Shown piece after piece: positions 1-12,700 of a stretch of DNA of 64,000 bases. Each line of letters begins with the position of its first letter. Position 1 is the stretch's first letter. The position numbers and the translations under genes were made by a program. Below the pieces are notes generated by a model. That model saw only the letters and a program-made list of their open reading frames with translations, did no database searches and was not told where the DNA came from. Source of the DNA: Prostheceraeus crozeri (taxonomy: Eukaryota; Platyhelminthes; Polycladida; Euryleptidae). Location of the stretch: NCBI GenBank assembly GCA_907163375.1, contig CAJQUW010001866.1, positions 1-64,000 on the forward strand, in the 5' to 3' direction.

Positions 1-2756
1 CGCTCTTAACATGGACCAAACTCGTCAATGTCACGTCACTCCTCAACCTCACCAATGAAGATAGGGCCAGACTTGGACGTTCCAATCATTTTGAATCACT
101 TAGCCTTTCAAACGAGCTATCGCACGAATCTCTATCTCTACCATTTTCCTAGAACCAAAGTTGGAAGATCGCTGCCGATAGGGGGGGGGGTCCGAAGTTC
201 TTTCGTTGGTTTGGCCTACGGACCTTTGGAAACAAGTCCTCCAGAACCAAAAATTGGCCGAAAAAAGTCCCAAATCCAACCGTCCATTTTCACGCACGAA
301 AAAGGCTTCGTTTAGCCGCTTACAGACACTTTCTCAACTCCAAAAACCCTCTGACGGCGGCCTCTAACATACCAAAAGTTCTCAATTGTCAATACTACCC
401 AAGCCTCGACCCCAAGGAAGATAGGGCCAAACTGTTGCGTTTCCAAATCAATTTGAAGCACTCTTAGCTTCAAACGTAGCTTATCGCACTGACTCCTACC
501 ATTTTTCTAGAACCAAAGTTGGTAGATCGCTGCCGAGGGGGGGGTCGAAGTCTCTTCGTTGCTTGGCCTACGACGACTTTGGAAACAAGTCCTCCAGATC
601 CCAAAAATTGGCCAAAAAGTTCCAAATCCGCCGTCCATTTTACACGCACGAGTGAGAGCTTCGTTATAGCCGCTACAGACACTTTCTCAGTCAAAAACCC
701 TCTGACGGCGCTCTAACATGACCAAAATTCTCAATGATCAAACGTCCCTAAGCCTCACCCAAGGAAGATAGGCCAAACTGTGCTTTCCAATCAATTTGAA
801 GCACTCTTGCTTTCAAACGAGCTATCGCACGACTCTCTACCATTTTCTATAAGAACCAAAGTTGGAAGATCGCTGCCGATGAGGGGCGGGGGGGTGTCGA
901 AGTTCTATCGTTGTTTGGCCTACGCACTTTGGAAACAAGTCCTCACCAGACCCAAAATTGGCCAAAAAGGCTCCAAATCCGCCGCGTCCATTTTCACGCA
1001 CGTGCGAGTGCAGAGCTGTCGTTTAGCCGCTACAGGACACTTTCTCACTCAAAAACCCTTCTCTGACGGCGCTCTAACATGACCAAAAGTCTCAATGTCA
1101 CTATTGTCCCAAGCTCACCCAAGGAAGATAGGGCCAGACTGTGCTAATCCCAATCAATTTTTGAAGCACTCTCATCCGTTTCAAACGAGCTATCGCACGA
1201 CTGCTCTAACCATTTCCTAGAACCAAAGTTGGAAGAGATCGCTGCCGATGAGGGGGGGGGGTCGAAGTTCTTCGTTGTTTGGCCTACGACTTTGGAAACA
1301 AGTCCTTTCCAAGACCCAAAATTGGCCAAAAAAAGTCACAAATCCGAGCCGTCCCATTTATTTTCACGCACGAGGCTTCGTTTAGCCGCTACAGACACTT
1401 TCTCACTCAAAAACCCTCTGACGGCGCTCTAACATGACCAAAAGTCTCAATGTCACTCCCAAGCCTCACCCAAGGAAGATAGGGCCAGACTGTGCTTTCC
1501 AATCAATTTGAAGCACTCTCAGCTTTCAAACGAGCTATCGCACGACTCTCTACCATTTCTAGAACCAAAGTTGGAAGATCGCTGCCGATGGGGGGGGGTC
1601 GAAGTTCTTCGTTGTTTGGCCTACGACTTTGGAAACAAGTCCTCCAGAACCAAAATTGGCCAAAAAAGTCCAAATCCGCCGTCCATTTTCACGCACGAGG
1701 CTTCGTTTAGCCGCTACAGACACTTTCTCACTCAAAACCCTCTGACGGCGCTCTAACATGACCAAAAGTCTCAATGTCACTCCCAAGTCTCACCCAAGGA
1801 AGATAGGGCCAGACTGTGCTTTCCAATCAATTTGAAGCACTCTTGGCTTTCAAACGAGCTATCGCACGACTCTACCATTTCTAGAACCAAAGTTGGAAGA
1901 TCGCTGCCGAGGAGGGGGGGGGGTCGAAGTTCTTCGTTGTTTGGCCTATACGCCCGGAGAACGAACCGACTTTGGATAAAAAACACGTCCTCCAGACCCA
2001 AATTGGCCAAAAAGTCCAAATCCGCCGTCCATTTTCACGAGACAAAACAGCACGACCACACCACGAGGCTTCGTTTAGAAGCCGCTACAGACACCCCCCT
2101 CTTTCTCACTCAAAAACCCTCTGACGGCGCTCTAACATGACCAAAAGTCTCAATGTCACTCCCAAGCCTCACCCAAGGAAGATAGGGCCAAACTGTGCTT
2201 TCCAATCAATTTGAAGCACTCTTGGCTTTCAAACGAGCTATCGCACGACTCTCTACCATTTCTAGAACCAAAGTTGGAAGATCGCTGCCGATGAGGGGGG
2301 GGGTCGAAGTTCTTCGTTGTTTGGCCTACGACTTTGGAAACAAGTCCTCCAGACCCAAAATTGGCCAAAAAGTCCAAATCCGCCGTCCATTTTCACGCAC
2401 GAGGCTTCGTTTAGCCGCTACAGACACTTTCTCACTCAAAAACCCTCTGACGGCGCTCTAACATGACCAAAAGTCTCAATGTCACTCCCAAGCCTCACCC
2501 AAGGAAGATAGGGCCAAACTGTGCTTTCCAATCAATTTGAAGCACTCTCAGCTTTCAAACGAGCTATCGCACGACTCTCTACCATTTCTAGAACCAAAGT
2601 TGGAAGATCGCTGCCGAGGGGGGGGTCGAAGTTCTTCGTTGTTTGGCCTACGACTTTGGAAACAAGTCCTCCAGACCCAAAATTGGCCAAAAAGTCCAAA
2701 TCCGCCGTCCACTTTCACGTACGGGGCTTCGTTTAGCCGCTACAGACACTTTCTCA
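1..2756. repeat. Tandem satellite, about 8 copies of a ~345-bp unit
   Basis: The landmark GAAGATAGGGCCA recurs near 57, 417, 763, 1124, 1468, 1799, 2177 and 2507, giving a unit of about 330-380 bp. Each unit carries a run of 8-10 G (for example 181-190), then TTCGTTGTTTGGCCTACGAC, and ends with ACCCTCTGACGGCGCTCTAAC. The rightmost copies are nearly identical to each other, while the left copies contain many scattered small insertions. Open frames here are shared by the repeat, broken by indels, and match no protein I know, so I treat it as non-coding satellite. It lies downstream of the last visible TTC27 exon, presumably within that gene's next intron. Confidence 0.93.
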
Positions 2757-3020
2757 CTCAAAAACACGCAAAAACACACCTACACCCAAAAAACACAACA
2801 TATCGACGCGGAATTTCATCAGGAAACCAAATCTAAACACAAAATAACCCTACACACCAATCCTACACACAAAAACAAAGACCGTCGCCCAAGAACAACC
2901 ACGACGCTCGACCAAGACACACCCGGCCGGTCGACCCAGAACCACATCAACCCAACTCGCGCTCCAGAGGGGCGGGGCGCTGTGCGCAGTTGGGAGGATT
3001 CCTTACTACTAATATAGACT
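2757..3020. other. A+C-rich non-coding block at the satellite edge
   Basis: The satellite unit breaks off at about 2757, after CTCACTCAAAAAC, and is replaced by roughly 250 bp that is strongly A+C-rich on the plus strand, with ACACAC and AACCAC words. It closes with a G/C-rich patch (GAGGGGCGGGGCGCTGTGCGC, 2968-2988) before normal AT-rich sequence resumes. Such strand asymmetry is unlike the rest of the window. It could be the untranslated part of a retroelement or the satellite's boundary sequence. No gene is recognised. Confidence 0.5.
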
Positions 3021-3291
3021 ATTTTTCTCTCTCGAATGATCAATATCAATAAAACGATATTCATACGTACTTAAAGAAAATCTGCATGCCTTAGATACAC
3101 ATGCGAATCGGAACAACATGCTGTAAGAATTCAAACTTCTTTATTTCAGAATACTGCTTACAACGAATTCTGGAACTGAGTGATCAAGCTATTACAATTA
3201 CAGTGAAACAGTACAAACTCCGGCTCAAGCAGTTTTCACAGATAACATAAGATAATCTAGGTCTCCCTGAATAACATCGTTTAGTACTCAC

Positions 3292-3744
3292 CTTCGACAT
3301 CTCCCATGCCTTTTCATAATGCTCTATTTCTCTAGTAACATCCCCAAGTGAACATAGAAGGAGTACAGATTCAGGATTCGTCTCTAATCTTTCTCGGATT
3401 ATTCTCTCAGCGCTCCCTGTTTTCCCGAGCATCAAGTAGCAATTGATAACTGATGACCATTCCTCCCATCGAATGAAGATCTCCAAAGCTGCTTTCACAA
3501 GGCCCTCACTCAGCAGCAGTTCTGCGTAATCAACTTCCAGCTTCCATCGCGTTGGCATTCGAGTAAATAGAAATCGCTCTCCTCGAGACTCAAACTTGGG
3601 CTCTTCACGTGAAAATTGATTCACCAACTCCTCCATCTGCTGAACTGAGCGCTGCACTAATCTTCCTCTTTGTTTCTCTAACTGACTCCGCATTATCAAA
3701 GCTTCAGTGAGAGTGCACCAGTCTTTCGGTTTGTCCAAGATCGC
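3292..3744 (-). CDS. TTC27-like exon G: start of TPR region
   Basis: Acceptor CTTATGCAG precedes GCGATC and donor AAG|GTGAGT follows; phase 0 at both ends, 151 codons. It encodes AILDKPKDWCTLTEALIMRS, a QRGRLVQRSVQQMEELVNQF helix, then TPR helices (ELLLSEGLVKAALEIF, WSSVINCYLMLGKTGSAERI, LLCSLGDV, HYEKAWEMSK). These line up with the human TTC27 segment from LLSQPKFW to YDKAWELS. The next family exon (the RSARAQRSKALLHL region) is not found between 3291 and position 1. Confidence 0.95.
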
Positions 3745-6700
3745 CTGCATAAGATGAATGGGATTGTTATTATGACTCACAGCAGCTTTGAAGGCACAAA
3801 ATGATGCAATGACATTAAAGTTTACTGTGAAATGCAGATGGATAAGCCTTGTCCCTACATAAAGCTAGACACGAGGCCATGTTAGTAAATTTAAAACAAG
3901 TAGTAAATAAATAAATCTACTTATATGATTGATATTTTGGTCATTCCTGAACTTATCATAAATAATTGAAAATTGACACTGCCGTTGCAGTAATACATTA
4001 TCTAATTAAGTATGATATTTCGGCTACTTCACATGGAAAAATATCGAATGACGGTAGATGCAATCAGATGTAGCATGCGGGACACTTTTATGAACAAATG
4101 GAATAAAAATCAGCAGAACGAGATTGATCAGTCAAATAAGGTGAGGTCAAAGTCAGCAAGTCACCGGTAGCTGGAGACTCAGTGTAACAAAAATAACGAA
4201 GAAAGTTACCTCAAGTACCTTTCAAGTGCATCCTCACTTGAAAAACAAAGAAAGTCACCCATTGAAAAAAAACAAAGTAAGGAGAATAATTATACTAAGC
4301 AGAAAAATTGGAACAGACCTGAATAGCTGCATAATCTCACCCAATATCAGGAATCATCAGCAGGTCTAGTTCACATCTTTCAATATCGACACAACTCCCT
4401 ATTTAAAGTTGCAGCCATACCCGGTCATATGTGATATTTGCAATTACCAAGTTAGTGAAATTTCGACGGGCATTGATTATATATCACCTTCAACACACTA
4501 CTGACAAATTGCCTACGTTAGTGCGCCTGCAATGATTATTGAATGCTGTTTTTAGCAAACGCAATGTAAACAGAAAAATTAAATACTGAGTTGCATCTTC
4601 ACTTGAAAAACAAAGAAAGTTACCTTTATAAAAACCAAAGCGAGGAGAGTAATTATACTAAGCAGAAAAATTGGAACAGACCTGAATAGCTGCATAATGT
4701 CACCCAATATCAGGAATCATCAGCAGGCCTAGTTCACATCTCTCAACATCGACACAAGTCCCCATTTAAAGTTGCAGCCATACCTGGGTAAATCTGAGAT
4801 ATGCAATTAGTAAACTACTGAAATTTTGACGGTTATTCATTAAATATTGCTTTCAACACACAACTGGCAAGTCGCCTAAGTTAGTGCGCTTGTAATAATA
4901 AATAAATGTTGCATTTTGTTAACACAATGTGAACAGAATAATTAAATATTGAGTTGCACCATCAGCTGAAAAATGGGAAGAGACCTGAATAGCTTTAACC
5001 TCTAAGATTTAACTTTACAACTTCTTCTTTGATTTTCGCCGCAACTTTGCTAGAGATTCCATTAAGATAATGACGATTTTAGAAACCAGTTGTTGTTTAT
5101 TCATGAGTCAGTGCTGCCTCTTTATGAAATCATTTTTATGAATATACCTAAGTATATAAATATTCAATGTTATATTTATGTATAATTATAAGGTTGTCCT
5201 GCGGTGATAATATATTTGTATTGCTCATTTGTATTGGATACCTAAATTACATGAAGTCCCTTATAAATTTCGTTTCATAGCAGGAGCAAAACATTGCTCT
5301 ACAAAGCAGTTATCCATCCTGGCTAATAAAGGACTCTCTGTTATCAGAGATCATTTTAAAAGGTATTGTAGTTCAGTTTATAACAATAGCGGCACAAACT
5401 GTTTTCGACATCAGAATTTCTTAATAAAGTCCAAAGTCTGGATGTTAAAAGCGCACAAGTGTTTGATTTCTCTACGCTTTATACTAACCTGGATCAGCGT
5501 GAAGTTAAAGAACATATTTCTAAATTACTTGACTTGATTTTTGATAATCATAACAGAAAATATTTATGCGTTGGTTATGATTAAAGTTTCATGTCACGGT
5601 CTAGATATAACGGCTATACAACCTTTACGAAAGACAAATTCAAATCAGCAATTAAGTTTATTTTAGAAATTGTTTTATAACGTCTGGTGGTCAACTTTTC
5701 CAACAGACTCGTGGCATTCCATGGGAGGGAATTGTAGTCCTCTCTTAGCTGATCTGTTTTTACTACACTGCGAATTTGTTTATATGCAAAACTTACTGAA
5801 AAATAAGATGGGACTGGCTAAACTGTTATCTAATACTTCTAGATACATCGACGACATTTGTATAATTAATTATAAACATTTCAACCAGATTATAAAGCAT
5901 ATTTACCCCGGTATCTTGGAAGCGAGCAGAAGCGGTAGTAATAACAAAGAGGTTGAATACTTAGATGTTAAATTGAGCATTACTAATGATGGTTTACGAA
6001 CTTCTGTGTATCATAAAGTAGACGATTTTAACTTTGCTGTTACACTCCTAACATTCCCAGAAAATACAATCCCGTACAAAATGGGTAGCCAAGTATTTAA
6101 CGGACAACTTATAAGATATGGTCGAATTTGTTCATCCCTTGATGATTTCGTGAAAAAGCTTCTTCGACATTCAGATTATTAGTTGCTAGAGGCCATAATC
6201 AAGATTCTTTAATCAATAATGCAGAAAGATGTTTCTACAGGCATAAAGAGCTACTTTTGAAATTTGGGCTGTATTCAGCTAGAGAATTTTCTAAGTTCAG
6301 TCTTCTGCTAACCGAATAATCAGATTTTCTTTTTTTTGCCGATTTTGACTTACACCGATTGTGACTAACCCAACTTTTGACTTTGTGGAAGCTGTACAGT
6401 TTTACTGTGCAGGGTCCCGCTCAGGTGGGTTTGAGTGTTCAGGAATTGGGGCCGAAACACGAATCCTACCTGAGTTCCTGCTGATGACTTCCTAGCTGGT
6501 ACAGGGAACGCAAAACCAGTCCTTTTGTGGACTAATTTCAATTTCATTTCATTTATTTTCAGTATGTATTACATTATTCGTTTGCACTAATTTTTTTGTT
6601 GCAGTCTACTCATTTATTTTACAATAGTTTCTTGTGACTATCAATCTTATTTATTCATTCAGATTTTGATTTTTTACCTAATAGTTTTCATTTGTGCTGC

Positions 6701-9700
6701 TTATTTCCTTCCTTTTTTTAGTTAATTAATTTATTCATTCATTCAATTTTTTTCCTTATTATTATTTCTTTTGTTACAATTTCAATATTCCATTACAGTC
6801 GTACTTCACTAATCAATTTCAGCAGTTAATCTTTCAGAATTTATTAACCATCACTTTCCCTTTTTTCTGTATTTTAATTGTTAGGACGATCTACACTTTG
6901 ATAATTTCTTGGTTAGCTTATTTTCTATATTAAGTTCGGTAACAACGTGAATAATTATCTCCTTTCCCATCTGCAGTGAAATAGGTGATTGATAGCATCT
7001 TCCGTCGTATGCAGATTACGCTTGTCATAATTGTTTGAGGATTAAGGCTAGATATGATGGGACACAGACCGGTCCTCTTGAGAGATAGATTAAATTTCAT
7101 GAATAGTTAGACACCAATTGGTCCATTTATAACAAGTCTAGTTCCTTATTTCATTTTCTTCATGGAGTAGTTCCAGGTGAGACGTTGTAGGTCGATTCTA
7201 GCAAGTTCAGTATCCATACTGTAGTTTCACATGTATTTTATTTTATTTTTTCTTTTCTTCAAAGTTCATTACAAATTTATTCATTACAGTTATATTTTGT
7301 ACAGTAGGCTTAATCTTAGTTTATTTTATGTAGTTGTAACTGAGATTCCTAGAGGATGATGATTTTCATTTAAAAATAATCAAAGTAAGACCCCATGATG
7401 CATCAATAAATACATATCTTAACAACCACTTGACTTATATCTCATTAGTTATTGAACATTTATAATTTGATACATTATTTATGAACATGTAAAATGAGAT
7501 GAATACATCGTATATTAAGCAGAGTTATTAATGATTCATCAATTTATATTTCAAATCAAGTTTGGACATTGGTGAATACACACATTATTGACAGCAATTG
7601 ATATCTCTACTCCAGACGCTCGCCACACTTCAGCAAATGACTTTCTGTCTTACCTGAAGATATGCCAATACTTCTTCCCTCGATACTTCGGTCATCGGCG
7701 TAGTTTGTCGATGATACACACTGAAAAGAAATAAAGATGTTATAAATTCCCATCATAAAGAGCTTTCAAGTACCGCTATGACAACAACGGAGATTATTCT
7801 GCAAAGAATTGATGATTTAATTGACAATCGAGATTGCCTCGACCGAGGGAGGACAATTTCTCAAAAATCGTAGCAGTAGCACGGAAGCGTGAGAATTCCG
7901 TCCAGTCACGCCGACCACTGACGTATTCTCTTCCCTTAATTCATTCCAAATTTCCCTATCTTTGATCGTTCATTTCTCTCATTCACTCAAAGACGTACAT
8001 CAACTCTCGTCTGCATTATGGTGTGAATCTATGTATGAAATTCTTAAGTGCATCGATTGTTATCGAACGTTAATCTATGCGCTTTGACAGTTATGACGTC
8101 GTCGTAAACGTCAGACGATCTATGAATATCACTGACAGCATCATGCGTGCGTATTATTAGGATTCGTTGCGTCACGTGTCTCTCTCTTCCACTGCAAGCA
8201 CTTCAATTCTATCTACCGACTGCAGTTGGCTGTTGTCCGCAATGACAATCTAACAAAACAGACAAGATTTGAGCATGACTGGTGCCGCCACTCGTAATAA
8301 GCTGCAGCATGTAGATATCCTCTTGCTTATCAGCAACTGCATAGCGGTACTGTGATTGTCGATTTATTTTTAATCACATCCAAGCATGCAGCTCATATCG
8401 CTGCAGGAGGCCTGAGGAAGCGTGTGAAACGTCATGACACCAATCACTCGGGATATATTTGACGTCACTAGTGTTTCCAACAGACTCCGACAACTTCTCG
8501 CCGACCACCTTGTTCGCAGACGCATCCTGCACTTGGGCGTTGCCCTTTTAGGCTGTTATTCAATCATCACGTTTGTCCAGAGAGCACGAGGCCGAAGGCG
8601 CCTCGCATGCATCCGCGAGCGCAAATTAATTAGTGCTGGAAGACGCAAAGCTGATCTGCAGCGCAACCTTTCCGCCGGAGGTAACCAAAGGTGAGTTTTT
8701 TTCACATGCTTTTGCCAATAATAGTCGAAGACTGCACTAACTGCCACCATTTCCGGTTAAAAACAGACTTCTGAGCGTGTTTCGATCACAGCGATCCACC
8801 CCCTAGAGTGCATGTGTATCTGCGCCGTGATCGCACAACAACAACAGCGAAAATCAGGCATTACCGTTGCTTTCGTCGCGATTTCCTTGCTACTGCAGGT
8901 GTTAGATCAGATCATCAACCATTATAGTTACCATGAAAAAAGCACACTCAATGAAGCCTTTCTGTTCATGGCCCAGCTTAATGAGAATGAAAGCAGTGTT
9001 GATTTGGTACCTGAAACGTCATGTCAAAAATTCGCCTTAAAAGAAAAGTCGAAGTGAGAAATATAGAGGGTACTTATCCCCCTCCCACGTTTTCAAATTT
9101 GTCTAGAATCTGTAGAAATGAATCAATCATCACAAAACTTCAAGTACATGTGAGGATATTTTCTACCTACATATCAAAATGTGTGCAAATCGGACAAGTA
9201 CTTTTTGAATTAGGAACGATAACTTGAAGTGCAGCGATGTCTGCAGCCTGATGACTTCTTTTGACTTCATCGTCTCAGCAGAAAGCACTTGAGGCTAACA
9301 AAGTCATGTCTCGACAACTCGTGAGGTAATGATGACCAGGCCACATCCCTTACACTGACATTTTTAACTGAAAAAGGTGTGGCAAGGTAATGGAAGATTT
9401 CAAAGAGTAGTAGGTGAGACGAAGAGCGAGGGAGAACAATGCACTAGGGTTTTCAAAATACCGGGATTGATATCCCGTGATTTTTGGGATCCCGGGATTT
9501 ATCCCTCGGGATTAGCAATATTAGTTCCCTGCATTTACTAATAGTATGCTTAGGCTAGCGAAGGCTGAGCAATATAATTCAAAGAAATTCGTTTTAAATT
9601 CAATGATGCACTGTGCAATACAGCTTATGATATCAGATACACAGCTTTCTTTTCACATGCAGATATGAAATATAACAATAAATAGATCTGGGTATTGCAC

Positions 9701-12700
9701 ACAATATAAGCCTACGGTGTCGCATTGAAACCTGGTATGTGATTTCCAAATCGAAATGCAAACACAATAATACACAAAAATGTGTATTACGATTTTTGTG
9801 ACGTCTGTTAAAAGACGCGATATTGTATAATAATCGCCTCAAAAATTCATTAAATATCAGTGCAATTGTATGCATAACGCTCTCTCTTTCTTTCTCTAAA
9901 CTGCCTGAACATAGTTTCACTTGTTGATATCAATGAAAGCAAAAACTTTTTGGCATACTGCACAATGATACGCTAAAATTAATTCTAGTATATGATAAAA
10001 ATGTATGAATAAGTAATACACACTTCCAGGTAATTATAAGACTATCGTGTCTGACGTATTCTTGATAGTTTAGGTCTAGTATTGATAATGAAAAAGGCTA
10101 AGGTTTCAAATATTGCAATTTGCAACGATGAAATATATCTATCTTCATTGTTACTTCCTTGTTGCTCCATTTTCACACAGCCTAACTGCCTAAAAACAGA
10201 TGATAGCGAATCCCGGGATTCTAAATCCCGCAAAAATACGATAATCCCGGTATTGAAAACCTTACAATGCACCCGAGTAACAAAAATGCGTCGAACAGAC
10301 GAAGTAAAATGAAGCTGTTGACATCGCTACATTTCAAATTATCGTCTCTGATGCAAAAAATAGGTGCTTGTCCGATGTGTACAAATTTTTGTATGTGGGT
10401 AGAAAATGTGCTTCAGCATGTCTACCCGAAGTTTGGTGACAAATGATTAATTTTGCAGATTTTAGAAAAATTTGAAAACCTGGTGGGGGGGATAACCCAT
10501 AAGTACCATGTAGAGATCTTAGATGGAGATCAGTTTGTTTGGTGAAGCGGTTCTTGTGATCGATATACGCCGAATTCTGTTCTTCAAGATGAGTTTCATT
10601 GTGTCGCACTTTGTTAGCAGGTGGGTGGGTAGGAGTCATCCTCCGATTCCAGCAGAGTTTTGCACTAATTTCATTTTCTCTATAGAAAATGTATGAAGTT
10701 GGTCTTGTCAACATTTGATTTAAACTTTTTCTATCAATAACGTTGATTCTTTCAACGCAATTCCCTTTGTCTATTAGTGAATGCCTTGCTAACGAGAATG
10801 GTCAATGAGTATCTACATTCCCAGCATACAATTTTCTTGAAACAGGTGGTAGAGTCCTGTGTGAGTAAATAAGTTTCCGCTCATAGCAACAGTAAATTGT
10901 TATGTAATGCGCAGATTGCACGGTGGCGTTTGTGCAACTACGTCTTTTCATCTAAACTCACGTGCAACGTAAATGATCGCGTGGAGCGCTGCCTCAACGA
11001 CTTCATAGTGACAGACAGGAAGCAGACGGAAATGCCATCAATGAGACGATTGGATCTATCATGGTACTTTAGAGACCAAAACATACGTTTCAGTAATCAC
11101 TGATCAAGAAGTGACCATCATGTTTACTTTAAATTGAGCGTCTTCGAGGTTGATGTTCATACAGTTACTCTGTATTTTTCAATGATGCTACCAAAATTTA
11201 TTAAAATGAAATATGTGTTGTCTTAATCCGCTATATATATTTCGTAATTGTAGAACTATCGCGTAATGTTGGCATGCAGTGGGGAAACATATAACGGATT
11301 AAGCTACTATTAAATTATTTTCACATAATTTCAATTGCAGGTCAAGACCTAGTCAAATAGAATCAGAAAGCAGATGTCACAGCGTCGAATCCACAAAGTC
11401 AGATAGATATCAACTCACATAAAACCGGCTACTGAGTAAATCAAAGACTTGCATTATTTACACATTGAGTTTTGCATCAATACAATTCACAATATTGTCG
11501 ATTTATTAGAGGCTGCATTAATTATTTCTCTGAAAAATTCAACATTCAAATATTACTGTGCTAGAAAAAGAATGTACAAAAAATACTTGAATTCAACTAC
11601 AGGAAATAACACCTGAATGTACTTGTATCTTGAAAAACTTCAACTAATAAAAAAGATGTTTCATCTAGTGACCAAATCATCATTATTTCATCATGACACC
11701 AAATATCAGAACATAAAGGAAGCAATTTCTCAGTTCACCGATGACTAAATCATCATTATTTCATCATGACACCAAATATCAGAACATAAAGGAAGCAATT
11801 TCTCAGTTCACCGATAATGCGACGATGCGATATTAATCTCATCATGTTATTGATAGCTTATTTTCATGGAAATACGCAATGTTATCTGAAGGCACCTCGT
11901 ACAGAATGTAAGCTATAATAATATAAGCTTGATGATATTTTCAACTTAGGAACTTAATATCACAGATGAAAAACACACTGACAGTACTCACTAACATTTA
12001 ACACAAAAGCCTCTGCAAAGCATCATTAGGAAATTGTTATGCCTACGATTCGTACCTAATATGTCAAAATTTACTTTCGGTGACCGTCTTCATACACTAA
12101 GCTACAGTTTTCCATTCACAGAAAACTGTTCAAACTCGATTTCATCATTTAAAAAATCTCAGTAGGTGTAAACCTCAGCAAATATAACATTGTCGCTATC
12201 CGGTTTAATCACTGGGTAAGACATGAAATCCAAAAATGCAGCTAGGATTTAGTTTACAGGCCTATTCCTATGCATGTGTTGAAAAATTGATATTACCAAA
12301 GCCCTCAGAGCGCATGAGCATTACTTTTCAGTCCCTGTTCAACTATTCAGTCATTGGTCCGCACTTTACAGGGCCTGGCCAACTTTGCAGAAATTGTGGT
12401 CAACACTTTGCAGTTCGTGAACTTTTATGCTGCAAAGTATATTTGCTTCATGATTTTATTTTCTCTATGTAATATTTTTTATTGCAATTACATTGAATAT
12501 CCTTGACAAGTGCCTAAATCTAGTATTTCAAACATAGGAGCATTGCAATATGGTCAATTGCATTATCGACCTAATGCAGAATCAAAAATATGAAATTGGT
12601 AAACGATGCACTATTAGCACAATTATCAACATAACCAATATTTTGGTTTTCTGTCAGATAGCTGATAATATTCGTTAAAATTGACTCCTTCGATCTGCGT

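Noticed and set aside
1-2756. CRISPR-like or centromere-protein-box array
   Set aside because: The units are about 345 bp without short direct repeats and unique spacers, and I found no clear CENP-B-type box.
28-2836. Many 60-120-codon frames across the first 2.8 kb on both strands
   Set aside because: They repeat with the satellite unit, shift with its indels, and share no protein motif; the satellite explains them.
8812-9227. Two short plus frames in FAAH-like intron 1
   Set aside because: No motif, not needed for the amidase, and the second overlaps the inverted-repeat arm.
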